DNA of 64,000 nt from Muricomes sp049840515 (GTDB lineage: Bacteria; Bacillota; Clostridia; Lachnospirales; Lachnospiraceae), in the NCBI GenBank assembly GCA_049840515.1, contig JASGKW010000019.1, positions 137,936 to 201,935 of the forward strand, written 5' to 3'. A program made the translations under genes and the position numbers. This document shows, one piece after another, positions 27,070-36,299 of the stretch (position 1 is the stretch's first letter; every line of letters begins with the position of its first letter). The notes beneath the pieces were generated by a model. That model was not told the origin of the DNA, did not search any database, and worked only from the letters and a program-made list of their open reading frames with translations.

Positions 27070-27807
27070 ATACTCACCTCATCCGCAAACGGCTGTACCA
27101 GGATAATCCCTATATTATCCGTACCACCGTTCTCTTTTGCTGTTTCTGCCAGAGACTCTGCCGCCTCTACGATGTCTCTGCCCCCCTGTACAATATGGAA
27201 AAGTTCTTCGTCCTCCACCATATTGCTCAACCCGTCTGTACACATCAAAATGATGTCTCCCTTTTTCAGACGATGTTCATAAAAATCTACTTCTACGCTT
27301 TCTTTTGCGCCGATTGCCCTTGTAATAATATTTTTATCTGGATGGTGTTTTGCTTCTTCTGGTTTGATTCCTCCCAGACGAACCATCTCCTCCACCAGTG
27401 AATGGTCTTTTGTAAGCTGTACAATGCCATGATTAATCAGATACAGTCTGCTGTCCCCCACATTGGCAAAATACATCATCTGGTTCACGATTGTGGCAGC
27501 TACCACAGTTGTTCCCATGCCTTTTAAATGCGAATCCTGGGATGCCGCTTTGATAATCTCTCTGTTTGCAATCTTAATTGCGGAGATAAGGGCTTTTTCC
27601 ACATCCCCCTCATCACTCTGCTTCAGCTTCTCTCTTTAAAACTTCTACTGTATACTTGGAAGCATAGTCGCCGGCCTGATGCCCTCCCATACCGTCAGCC
27701 ACTACAAACAAATTGGGGAGAGGTCCTACCGGATGATTTGTCGTATAGACATAATCTTGATTCACTTGTCTTACCATGCCAACATCGGTAATGGAAAATG
27801 TCTTCAT
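27063..27807 (-). CDS. prpC: PP2C-family protein phosphatase, split by a frameshift
   Basis: Dephosphorylates PrkC and its substrates. The N-terminal part (VGMVRQVNQDYV, FVVADGMGGHQAGD) and the remainder (GMGTTVVAATIV, NVGDSRLYL, TKDHSLVEEMV, ICTDGLSNM-like CTDGLSNM, GGTDNIGIILV) carry all metal-binding aspartates of the family. The frame changes at about 27625-27637; removing one base joins the parts to 247 residues, the normal length. Its end overlaps the kinase start, the usual phosphatase-kinase pairing. The break is probably a sequence error, since both halves are perfectly conserved. Confidence 0.9.
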
Positions 27808-27819
27808 AGTATATCTCCT

Positions 27820-28860
27820 TTATTCTTTGTTTGTCTGTACAAATGTCCGTCTGAGTTGTCCACAGGCTCCATCGATATCTGCACCCATTTCTCTTCTTAT
27901 AGTAACATTTATTCCGCGTTTTTCAAGTTTATTTTTAAAATTCAGCGCATTTTTCCTGCTGGGCTGTTCAAAAGAACGCTCTTTTATGGGATTTACAGGT
28001 ATGAGATTCAGGTGGCAGTTTCTCGGCTTTAATATCTGAATTAACTCCTCCCCGTCCTCGTCTGTATCATTTACCCCGCTCACCAGACTGTACTCAAATG
28101 TCATCCGCCTGCCTGTCTTTCGGAAATATTCATCGCAGGCGTCGAGCACCTCAGACAGTTCGTACTGATTGGCCACAGGCATAAGGCTGCTGCGCTTCTC
28201 CTGATTAGCCCCATGGAGAGAAAGAGCGAGCGTTATCTGCAAATTTTCTTCTGCCAAATCCAGTATGCGCGGGACAATCCCGCAGGTGGAAACAGTTACA
28301 TTCCGCTGGCTGATATTAAGCCCATGTTCATCTGTGAGAAGGCGGATAAAACGCAAAAAATTATCATAGTTATCCAGAGGTTCCCCTGTTCCCATAATTA
28401 CCACATTGGAAATTCGCTCTCCTATCAGCTTCTGAATCTGGTATATCTGTCCCAGCATCTCAGAGGGGGAGAGGTTTCTCTCCAGGCCTCCAATAGTAGA
28501 TGCGCAAAATCTGCAGCCCATGCGGCAGCCCACCTGTGAAGAAATGCAGACAGAATTTCCATGCTTGTAACGCATAAGAACGCTCTCCACCACATTTCCA
28601 TCGTAAAGCTGAAACAGAAACTTATTCGTGCCATCCAGTGCAGATTCCTGTCTTTCCAACATTTGAACAGGAAAAATTTCATATTCCTCATCCAGTTTTT
28701 CCCGGAGAGTTTTTGGCAGATTGGTCATCTCATCAAAACTGTCAATAAGCTTTACATGAAGCCATTCATACACCTGTTTTGCCCGAAATTTCTTTTCTCC
28801 CAGTGCCTCTATCTCGCTCTGCAATTGTTCATATGTATATGCGCGAATATCCTTTTTCAT
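27820..28860 (-). CDS. rlmN: 23S rRNA/tRNA adenine C2-methyltransferase RlmN
   Basis: Radical-SAM enzyme that methylates A2503 of 23S rRNA and A37 of some tRNAs. The cluster motif CRMGCRFC (CX3CX2C) is near residue 112. The catalytic cysteines are in the SQVGC region and in the C-terminal GACGQLRR. MGTGEPLDN and LSLHGANQE are also typical. The 346 residues are standard. The ATG shares one base with the rsmB stop (TAATG). No Cfr-specific feature was seen. Confidence 0.96.
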   Translation of the reverse strand: MKKDIRAYTYEQLQSEIEALGEKKFRAKQVYEWLHVKLIDSFDEMTNLPKTLREKLDEEYEIFPVQMLERQESALDGTNKFLFQLYDGNVVESVLMRYKHGNSVCISSQVGCRMGCRFCASTIGGLERNLSPSEMLGQIYQIQKLIGERISNVVIMGTGEPLDNYDNFLRFIRLLTDEHGLNISQRNVTVSTCGIVPRILDLAEENLQITLALSLHGANQEKRSSLMPVANQYELSEVLDACDEYFRKTGRRMTFEYSLVSGVNDTDEDGEELIQILKPRNCHLNLIPVNPIKERSFEQPSRKNALNFKNKLEKRGINVTIRREMGADIDGACGQLRRTFVQTNKE

Positions 28861-30225
28861 TATCTTGCGCCTTCCCTTTTCTTTTTTACAAATCTCGCAA
28901 TAAAAAATCCATCACTGTCGTGTATTCCAGGCAAAAGCTGGAGGCATCCTTCTGCCTGTATGTCTCCCTGCAATTCCTTACATACTCTGTCCTGTATAGA
29001 ATCCAATGAGTATTCCGGGTGAGCATCCATAAACCAATGTACATTGTCCATATTCTCAGCCTCATTTATGGTACATGTACTGTAAATCAGCGTTCCCCCC
29101 GGCTTTACATACCGGCATACCACCTGTAAAATCTCTTTTTGAAGTGCAGCCAGCCTCTCCGGTCTGCGCCTCTGTAACCTTATATTTTAAATCTGTCTTC
29201 CTGCCCAGCACTCCCAGCCCTGAGCAGGGAAGGTCTGCTATCACAATGTCCGCCTTCTCAACAGAATTTTCATCCAGAACAGTGGCATCATACTGGATGG
29301 CAGACACATTTTCCATCCTCATTCTGTCAATATTCTGCTGAATCAGCCCTGTTTTATATTCTGTTAAATCTCTGGCCTCCACATGTCCCGTTCCTCTCAG
29401 CTTATCCCCAAGATGAACAGACTTGCCGCCGGGAGCCGCGCAGACATCAATGATGTAGTCCCCCTCTTTGGGCGATGCAGCTTCTCCCACCAGCATGGAG
29501 CTGATATCCTGTATGCCAAACAGCCCCTCCTGAAATGAGGGCAGATCTCCTAAGTAATCATATCCCGTAATACAAAAAGCATAAGGCAGATAGGGATGGG
29601 AAACAACCGTCACTCTCTCTGCTTTCAGTTTTTCTGCCAGCTCCTGCGGTGTGATGCGGCTTGTATTACAGCGGATGGTTACTGGCTTTTCTTTTTGAAA
29701 ATCTGCCAGTATCTTTTCTATTGTGTTAATATCATATTTCTGAAACCATTTCTCCAAAATCCACTTAGGCATAGAATACTTGACAGACAGTGCCTCTACA
29801 GGTTCCTTAGGATATTCTACCTGGTCAAGCCCGCGGGCGGTACTGCGGAGTACCCCATTTACAAACCCTTTCAAAGTGCCAAACCCTTTTTTCACCGCCA
29901 GCTTCACACTCTCATTGCACACAGCGGAGTCCGGCACAGTATCCATGTATTTCAACTGGTACACCGCACTTCTCAGAATATTCCGGATAACCGGCTTCAT
30001 CTTCTTAACCTTAACCTTGGAAAACTGATTCAGAATATAATCAAGTTCTATCATATGTTCCAGTGTGCCCTCAGTAACTCTTGTGATAAAGGCACGCTCT
30101 TTCTTATCCATATACTGGTACTTACTCAGCACATTTCCCAGTGCGATATGGCTGTACACGTTATTCTCCGTTACATCCATCAAAATTCCCAGTACAATTT
30201 CCCGTTCATTCAACGGCTTTGTCAT
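28860..30225 (-). CDS. rsmB: 16S rRNA m5C967 methyltransferase RsmB, split by a frameshift
   Basis: Methylates C967 of 16S rRNA. An N-terminal NusB-like RNA-binding domain (about 1-140) is followed by the Rossmann methyltransferase with the SAM motif CAAPGGKSVHLGD, DLPCSGLGVLGRK and the catalytic-cysteine motif IYSTCTIN. The last part is in another frame: one extra base at about 29158-29162 (CCGGA where CCGA restores QTERLAALQKEI). Joined, it gives 454 residues, the normal size. It belongs to the fmt-zinc peptidase-rsmB-rlmN-prpC-prkC run. Confidence 0.9.
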
Positions 30226-30250
30226 CGCTTATCCCTCTGCTTTCCCCCTG

Positions 30251-30943
30251 CTAATTGCGTCTGCGCCCGCTGATAAGCAGCAATCTCAAAAGCTGCAGTA
30301 TCATGGCCGCCGCGCTCGCCACATAGGTCAAAGCTGCTGCTCCCAGCACATCCTTTGTAGCACTCACTTCCTCAGAAGAGAGTATCCCGGTTGCCTCCAG
30401 AGCCTTCACCGCCCTGCTTGACGCATTAAATTCAACCGGAAGTGTAACAATCTGAAATAATACGGCTGCACAGAACAGGAAAATCCCCAAATTTATCAGA
30501 AATAACGATGTATTTCCATTCATAAACAAGCCAAGGATAATCAACGGCCATGCCGCCATAGAGCCAAAATTTGCAACAGGAACCAGCGCACCCCTGATTT
30601 TTAGTGGGGCATATCCTACGCTGTGCTGAACTGCATGGCCGCATTCGTGGGCCGCAACGCCGATGGCAGCGACAGAAGAGGACTGATAAGTCGCGTCTGA
30701 AAGACTCAGTGTTTTATTTCTTGGGTCATAATGGTCTGTCAGATTTCCAGACACATGCTGAACCTGCACATCATAAATACCATTTGCTTTCAAAATCCGC
30801 TCCGCTGCTTCCCGCCCTGTCATACCGGAACGGCTGCGCACCTGGGCATATTTATTAAATACTCTGTTTACCCGGCTTGAGGCCAGCATACAGATAACTG
30901 CTCCTATTATAACTAATACATAAGTTGGATCAAAATAATACAT
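30251..30943 (-). CDS. YugP-like membrane zinc metallopeptidase
   Basis: A 230-residue membrane protein of the family placed between fmt and rsmB in many clostridia. The zinc motif HECGHAVQH is near residue 106, preceded by a segment AAIGVAA. Hydrophobic segments are at the N-terminus (about 6-24), 120-170 and near the C-terminus (about 203-222). The start at 30943 is set by a full AAAGGAGG; a longer frame would overlap fmt. The physiological substrate is unknown; the topology suggests proteolysis at the membrane. Confidence 0.88.
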   Translation of the reverse strand: MYYFDPTYVLVIIGAVICMLASSRVNRVFNKYAQVRSRSGMTGREAAERILKANGIYDVQVQHVSGNLTDHYDPRNKTLSLSDATYQSSSVAAIGVAAHECGHAVQHSVGYAPLKIRGALVPVANFGSMAAWPLIILGLFMNGNTSLFLINLGIFLFCAAVLFQIVTLPVEFNASSRAVKALEATGILSSEEVSATKDVLGAAALTYVASAAAMILQLLRLLLISGRRRN

Positions 30944-30953
30944 AGAACCTCCT

Positions 30954-31895
30954 TTAATCATGAAATACAGTACCTATTTCCAGTGTGTACCCCCTCAGAA
31001 ATGCACTTGTCTCCATTCTCTTTTTCCCCGGAATCTGAAGTTCACTGACCCTGAGCCAGCCATCTCCTGTTTTTACTGTAAAACTGTCCTTGCTTACTTC
31101 CAATACAGTTCCTGGTTTATATTCATCTGAATAACCTGTGGACGCTTCTGCTTTTGCCCTCCAGATTTTCAGCACCTTGTCACCCCAGTGGGTATAAGCG
31201 CTGGGCCATGAGTTTAGCCCTCTCACAAGACGTTCAATTTCTATGGCTGAACAATTCCAGTCTATATTCCCCATCTTTTTATCCAGCATTTTCGCATAGG
31301 GCGTGGGGCTTTCGCTCTGTTTTTCTGGCACAGCAGTCCCTTTTTCCAGTGCGGCCAATGTCTCTGCACAGAGGCTTGCTCCGGCCGCCGCCAGCTTATC
31401 ATGGAGACTTTCTCCTGTCTCCTCCTCTGTAATCGGCACCTCCGTTTTTAAAAGCATATCGCCCGTGTCCAGCCCCTCGTCCATCTGCATGGTTGTCACA
31501 CCCGTCACACTCTCGCCGCAGATAATGGACCACTGAATCGGCGCCGCACCTCTGTATTTAGGCAGGAGCGATGCGTGGACATTGATGCATCCGTAAGGTG
31601 TCATCTCCAAAATTTCTTTTGGAAGTATCTGCCCAAATGCCACCACGACAATGACATCCGCCTGATAACTCTTAAGTTCTTCTACACACTCCGGCTTTCT
31701 GACTCTGACAGGCTGATAAACAGGTATGTTATGTCTGGCCGCCGCCTCTTTCACAGGAGGACTCTGCATTTCTTTTCCTCTGCCCTTTGGCTTATCGGGC
31801 TGTGTCACCGCCAGGCATACATCATGCCCTGCCTGTATCAGCGCTTCCAGGGTTCCAACCGCAAAATCGGGAGTTCCCATAAATATCACTCTCAT
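30954..31895 (-). CDS. fmt: Methionyl-tRNA formyltransferase
   Basis: Formylates initiator Met-tRNA with 10-formyl-tetrahydrofolate. The N-terminal domain shows MRVIFMGTPDFAVGTLEAL, the catalytic region NVHASLLPKYRGAAPIQW, and GVTTMQMDEGLDTGDML. The C-terminal OB-fold domain begins near residue 205. I start at 31895, where homologues begin (MRVIFMGTP), two bases from the def stop, with AGGAGG some 12 bases upstream; longer frames would overlap def. The def-fmt pairing is the standard formylation/deformylation pair. Confidence 0.95.
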   Translation of the reverse strand: MRVIFMGTPDFAVGTLEALIQAGHDVCLAVTQPDKPKGRGKEMQSPPVKEAAARHNIPVYQPVRVRKPECVEELKSYQADVIVVVAFGQILPKEILEMTPYGCINVHASLLPKYRGAAPIQWSIICGESVTGVTTMQMDEGLDTGDMLLKTEVPITEEETGESLHDKLAAAGASLCAETLAALEKGTAVPEKQSESPTPYAKMLDKKMGNIDWNCSAIEIERLVRGLNSWPSAYTHWGDKVLKIWRAKAEASTGYSDEYKPGTVLEVSKDSFTVKTGDGWLRVSELQIPGKKRMETSAFLRGYTLEIGTVFHD

Positions 31896-31896
31896 C

Positions 31897-32373
31897 TTAC
31901 TCTTCATCCTCCTCGTACTGCACATCATGCAGCCCGTCCTCCACCTTGTCTACATACAGTTCTCCCTGTAAATGTTCTACTTCATGGCAAAATGCCCTTG
32001 CAAGCAGTCCTTCGCCTTCCATCTCAAATTCTTCCATGTCTTCATTCAAAGCCCGGATTTTCACATAATTTGGTCTTGTCACAATTCCCCACTTTCCAGG
32101 AACGCTCAAGCATCCTTCTTCCCCGGTCTGCTCCCCCGATGTCTCCAGAATCTCCGGGTTAATCAATACGACAGGGCCCTCGCCCGCATCAATAACTACA
32201 ATGTTTTTGAGTACTCCCACCTGAGGTGCAGCCAGGCCCACCCCCATTTTTTCGTACATTGTATCCAACATATCTTCAATCAAGATTCTTGTGCGAAGTG
32301 TCATCTTCGTCACATCCTTGCTCTTTTTTGTCAAAATCTCATCGCCAATTTCTCTGATTTCTCTAATTGCCAT
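31897..32373 (-). CDS. def: Peptide deformylase
   Basis: Removes the formyl group from nascent proteins. The three family motifs are present: GVGLAAPQVG, EEGCLSVPG (with the metal-ligand Cys) and HEVEHLQGEL (HEXXH). The residue after HEV is Glu rather than the usual Asp, which still keeps the second His ligand in place. The 158-residue chain starts at 32373, where GGAGG precedes an ATG; the earlier in-frame ATG at 32385 lies on that site. A palindromic repeat separates it from priA. Confidence 0.96.
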   Translation of the reverse strand: MAIREIREIGDEILTKKSKDVTKMTLRTRILIEDMLDTMYEKMGVGLAAPQVGVLKNIVVIDAGEGPVVLINPEILETSGEQTGEEGCLSVPGKWGIVTRPNYVKIRALNEDMEEFEMEGEGLLARAFCHEVEHLQGELYVDKVEDGLHDVQYEEDEE

Positions 32374-32414
32374 AATTACCTCCATATATCATCTTTTGTT
32401 TCCAATATACTTTC

Positions 32415-32467
32415 GTAACAGTTCAGCCATACAGCTCAAGCTGGGTGACGCATGGCTGAACTGTTAC
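32415..32467. repeat. Dispersed palindromic repeat, copy 2 (best outer arms)
   Basis: Perfect 15-bp arms GTAACAGTTCAGCCA and TGGCTGAACTGTTAC enclose a 23-base centre that itself holds CAGCT-CA-AGCTG. It touches the priA stop codon at 32468. As RNA it would form a long hairpin just after priA. Confidence 0.85.
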
Positions 32468-34693
32468 TTAAAATAATCTCATAGGATTAAAATCAAATTG
32501 TATCCTTATTTTCTGAAATCCACTGTTTACTTCAATATATTGTTCCAGATAGTTTTTCATCTTTATTAGTGTATCATATCTTTCTGCTTTCAGATAGAGC
32601 ACTTTCCGGTATATGTCATTTACTTTTCCAATCCCCGGACTTGCCGGCCCGATAATTTCCACATCGGCATCCCTGCGGACCCGCAGAGCATATTCTTTCA
32701 AGTATCTGCATCCCTTTTCCAAAAGTGCCTCATCCTCGCTTCCTGCCAGCACTGCCAGCAGATTTTCTGCCGGCGGGTATCCCATCAGCTTCCGATAGGA
32801 GATTTCCTCCTGATAGAATGCCTCATAGTCCTGGGCTGCGGCCGTCACAATAGCATAATGCTTTGGACTGTAAGTCTGGATTACAGCTTCCCCCCGCTTC
32901 TGTCCCCGGCCAGCCCGGCCTGCAGCCTGGGTCAGCAATTGAAAGGTCCTCTCCCCGGCTCTGTAATCGTCCGCATAAAGAGACATATCTGCCGCCAGAA
33001 CTCCCACCAGAGTCACATTTGGAAAATCATGACCTTTTACAATCATCTGTGTCCCCACCAGAATATCGGCCTCCTCATTGGCAAATGCCGCCAATATCTT
33101 CTCGTGCCCGTCTTTCTGGCGTGTGGTATCCATATCCATGCGCAGAACCCGCGCCATGGGAAACTGCTTCTTCACAATCTCTTCTATCTGCTGTGTGCCT
33201 GCCCTGAATTCCCCTATATGCCGGGAACCACATGCAGGGCATACACTGACTCTTGGCTCTTCATGCCCGCAGTAATGGCACATCATCTTTCCGCCTCTGT
33301 GGGTGGAGAGGGAGACATCACAGTGCTCACATTTTACCACATGGCCGCACTCCCGGCAGGAAATAAAGCCAGCATAGCCCCGGCGGTTCAAAAACAGCAT
33401 AATCTGTTCTTTTTTCTCCAGCCTCTCCGCCATCATCTCCTGCAATTTTCTGCTTAAAATGGAGCGGTTTCCTTCTTTTAATTCTTCCCTCAAGTCGACA
33501 GTATATACCTGTGCCATATCCTGCATCCCAGAACGGTTTCGCAGCTCCAGCAGGGCATACTCTCCGTTTTTTGCCCGGTACATGGCTTCCATGGAAGGTG
33601 TGGCGGAACCCAAAATCACACTGGCTCCCTCCATCTTGGCCCTTGCCTCAGCGGTCTCCCTTGCATGATATCTGGGAATCTGTTCACTCTTGTAAGTGCT
33701 TTCATGCTCCTCATCTATCACAATCAATCCAAGGTCCGGAAAGGGGGTAAATAAAGCGGAGCGGGGCCCTATCATTACATCAATTCTGCCTTCTTTTGCC
33801 CGCATCATCTGGTCATAGCGCTCACCCGCTGACAGCCGGGAGTTTATAATAGAAACCCTGTCACCAAAATTCCGGTAAAACCGCATCACCGTCTGGTAAG
33901 TCAGAGCAATCTCAGGAATCAAAACGATAGCCTGCTTTCCTTTGGAAATCACACGGCGTATCATTTCAATGTATACTTCTGTTTTTCCGCTCCCCGTCAC
34001 CCCGTACAATAAATATGTGCCGTATTTCTTCTGTATGTAGTCTTCCCAAAAAGTAGAAACAGCATTCTTCTGCTCATCCGTAAACAAAACGCTGCATTCT
34101 ACAAGTTCCCCTTTTACAGGATTTCTGTAAATCTGCTCAGATTCCAGGGTAAGAATCCCCTGCTCCTCCATGGCACGTATCACAGTCAGAGTAATATTCA
34201 ACTTTTTGGTCACCAGCTCATAATCCAGAAGGTTATCATCCAGCAGAGCTGCCATCAGCCTTGCCCGGGCCTTTTGATTTTTTTCCAGATAAAAGTCCAG
34301 CTTCTGCTTTGCCTCATCCTTGTCTAAAAGCAGGCGTATGCGCCTCTTCACTTTGGCATTTTCTTTCTGTTTAATAGGAAGAACGGTCTTCAAAGCCTGA
34401 ATCATGGTTCCGCCGTACTGCTCTTTCATCCATGCTGCCAAAGCCGCCAGCTTGCCTTCAATGGCTACGCCGGTTCTGGAAATATCCTGAATCTCCTTTA
34501 CCTTGGATTCTTCATACTCACAGGTGTCCGTCAGGCTTATCACATATCCTTTCATCTCACGGTTTCCTTTTCCAAAAGGAATCACCACTTCCATTCCCGC
34601 AGAAAGCTCACCCTCCAGATGGGGGGGCACTTTATATTGAAATGTTCTATCTAATTTTTCATGTGTAATGTCCACAATAATATTTGCATACAT
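32468..34693 (-). CDS. priA: Primosomal helicase PriA
   Basis: Restarts stalled replication forks. The 741 residues show the N-terminal 3' DNA-binding domain, Walker A GVTGSGKTEVY near residue 232, the DEEH box with the PriA loop (STYKSEQIPRYHARE), the zinc-binding cysteines (CRECGHVVKCEHC ... CHYC ... CPAC), and the helicase C domain ending at QAAGRAGRG. Length is normal. It lies upstream of def-fmt and downstream of murE, with a repeat at its 3' end. Confidence 0.97.
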   Translation of the reverse strand: MYANIIVDITHEKLDRTFQYKVPPHLEGELSAGMEVVIPFGKGNREMKGYVISLTDTCEYEESKVKEIQDISRTGVAIEGKLAALAAWMKEQYGGTMIQALKTVLPIKQKENAKVKRRIRLLLDKDEAKQKLDFYLEKNQKARARLMAALLDDNLLDYELVTKKLNITLTVIRAMEEQGILTLESEQIYRNPVKGELVECSVLFTDEQKNAVSTFWEDYIQKKYGTYLLYGVTGSGKTEVYIEMIRRVISKGKQAIVLIPEIALTYQTVMRFYRNFGDRVSIINSRLSAGERYDQMMRAKEGRIDVMIGPRSALFTPFPDLGLIVIDEEHESTYKSEQIPRYHARETAEARAKMEGASVILGSATPSMEAMYRAKNGEYALLELRNRSGMQDMAQVYTVDLREELKEGNRSILSRKLQEMMAERLEKKEQIMLFLNRRGYAGFISCRECGHVVKCEHCDVSLSTHRGGKMMCHYCGHEEPRVSVCPACGSRHIGEFRAGTQQIEEIVKKQFPMARVLRMDMDTTRQKDGHEKILAAFANEEADILVGTQMIVKGHDFPNVTLVGVLAADMSLYADDYRAGERTFQLLTQAAGRAGRGQKRGEAVIQTYSPKHYAIVTAAAQDYEAFYQEEISYRKLMGYPPAENLLAVLAGSEDEALLEKGCRYLKEYALRVRRDADVEIIGPASPGIGKVNDIYRKVLYLKAERYDTLIKMKNYLEQYIEVNSGFQKIRIQFDFNPMRLF

Positions 34694-34723
34694 GAAACCT
34701 ATTCACCCGCTTTATATAACAAT

Positions 34724-36178
34724 TTATCTCTGTAAAATTTCCTGAATCAAAACTCTCTCGTCCATAGGGTATTTTACCCCTTTAATTTCCTGATAATCCT
34801 CATGTCCCTTTCCTGCCAGGACAATCACATCTCCCGGCTGTCCGTGCTCTATGGCATACCGGATGGCCTCTTTCCTGTCACAGATTTCTACATATTTTCC
34901 ATTTGTCCGTCCAATTCCTTCTTTGATATCATTTATAATATCCTGAGGCTCCTCAAATCTCGGATTATCGGACGTGATGATAGACAAATCTGCCAGGCGC
35001 CCGGAAACTTCTCCCATCTCATAGCGGCGGTCCTTTGAACGGTTTCCCCCGCACCCAAACAGACACACCAGACGGGTTGGATTGTATTCTCTCAAAGTAG
35101 TCAGAAGACTCTCCAGACTCATGGCATTGTGGGCATAGTCAATCATCAGCGTAAAATCGTCAGATACTTTAATCATTTCAATTCTGCCCTTGACCTTTGC
35201 TACCTTCAGCGCCTCCTGAATCTTTTCTGCGGGAACCTGGAAATGCCTGCACACTGCAATCGCTGTCAGAGAATTATATACACTGAATTTTCCCGGGATA
35301 TCAATTTCCACATCGAAATCCATAAGACCTGCCACATGGTAAGCCACTCCAAGATAGCCGGGGCGGGACACCAGATGTGTATCTACCGCCCTCAAATCTG
35401 CTTTTTCTGAAAATCCAAAAGTTTCAGTCTCACAGGTTGAACCTGAAAATACATCCTCAAAATGTTCGTCATCCACATTGGCAATGCCCAGCCTGCACTG
35501 TTTAAACAGAAGCCCCTTACATCTCATGTAGTCCTCAAAATCCTTGTGCTCGTTTGGGCCGATATGGTCTCTTCCCAGATTGGTAAAAATTCCAATCTCA
35601 AATGGGATTCCCGCAGTCCTGTGGAGCATCAGTCCCTGGGAGGACACCTCCATCACCACGCTGTCACATCCCGCCTCTGCCATTTCTGCAAAGTACTGGT
35701 GGATGGTATAAGATTCAGGCGTGGTATTGGCAGCAGGTATCTTCTTTTCCCCGATAATTGTCTCTATGGTTCCAATCAAACCTACCTTGTGTCCCACTTC
35801 CTCCAAAATAGACTTAATCATGTATGTTGTCGTAGTCTTTCCCTTTGTCCCGGTGATTCCAATGATTTTCATTTTCTCCGCAGGGTAACCAAAATAAGCA
35901 GCAGATATCAGGGCCAGAGCATACCTTGTATCTGATACTCGGATTACGGTGATATCTTCCGGTACCTCCGCCTCCCTCTCCACGATTACGGCAGATGCCC
36001 CCTTCTCCGCTACATCCGCAATAAATTTATGTCCGTCCGCCACTGCACCGGAAATACAGACAAACACAGAGCCTTCCTCCACCTTTCTTGAGTCACAGAC
36101 CAGAGTAGTAACCTGTATTTCATCGCTGCCCTGTACCACTTCATATTCTAAACGTTCTAATAACTGATTCAGTTTCAT
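34724..36178 (-). CDS. murE: UDP-MurNAc-tripeptide ligase (meso-diaminopimelate adding)
   Basis: Adds the third residue of the peptidoglycan stem peptide. The ATP loop is GTKGKTTTTYM, with VMEVSSQGL and NLGRDH; the amino-acid-selecting motif is DNPRFEEP. DNPR is the motif of enzymes that use meso-diaminopimelate rather than lysine, so the wall is predicted to be DAP type. Start at 36178, 484 residues, with GGGAGGA upstream; an earlier ATG lies on the ribosome binding site. priA follows after 30 bases. Confidence 0.95.
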   Translation of the reverse strand: MKLNQLLERLEYEVVQGSDEIQVTTLVCDSRKVEEGSVFVCISGAVADGHKFIADVAEKGASAVIVEREAEVPEDITVIRVSDTRYALALISAAYFGYPAEKMKIIGITGTKGKTTTTYMIKSILEEVGHKVGLIGTIETIIGEKKIPAANTTPESYTIHQYFAEMAEAGCDSVVMEVSSQGLMLHRTAGIPFEIGIFTNLGRDHIGPNEHKDFEDYMRCKGLLFKQCRLGIANVDDEHFEDVFSGSTCETETFGFSEKADLRAVDTHLVSRPGYLGVAYHVAGLMDFDVEIDIPGKFSVYNSLTAIAVCRHFQVPAEKIQEALKVAKVKGRIEMIKVSDDFTLMIDYAHNAMSLESLLTTLREYNPTRLVCLFGCGGNRSKDRRYEMGEVSGRLADLSIITSDNPRFEEPQDIINDIKEGIGRTNGKYVEICDRKEAIRYAIEHGQPGDVIVLAGKGHEDYQEIKGVKYPMDERVLIQEILQR

Positions 36179-36266
36179 ATACATTCCTCCCAATTCAAAT
36201 GCGCCTTATGCTATATAGAATAACACAATCAGCTTTTGGTTGCAAAATTTCTCTTGTGAATTTTTC

Positions 36267-36299
36267 GTAACAGTTCAGCCATACAGCTTGAACCGGCCG
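36267..36299. repeat. Dispersed palindromic repeat, copy 4 (half copy)
   Basis: Only the left arm and part of the centre (GTAACAGTTCAGCCATACAGCT) remain, ending right at the stop codon of the acyltransferase gene. The right arm is missing, which suggests deletion or insertion at this point. Confidence 0.65.
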
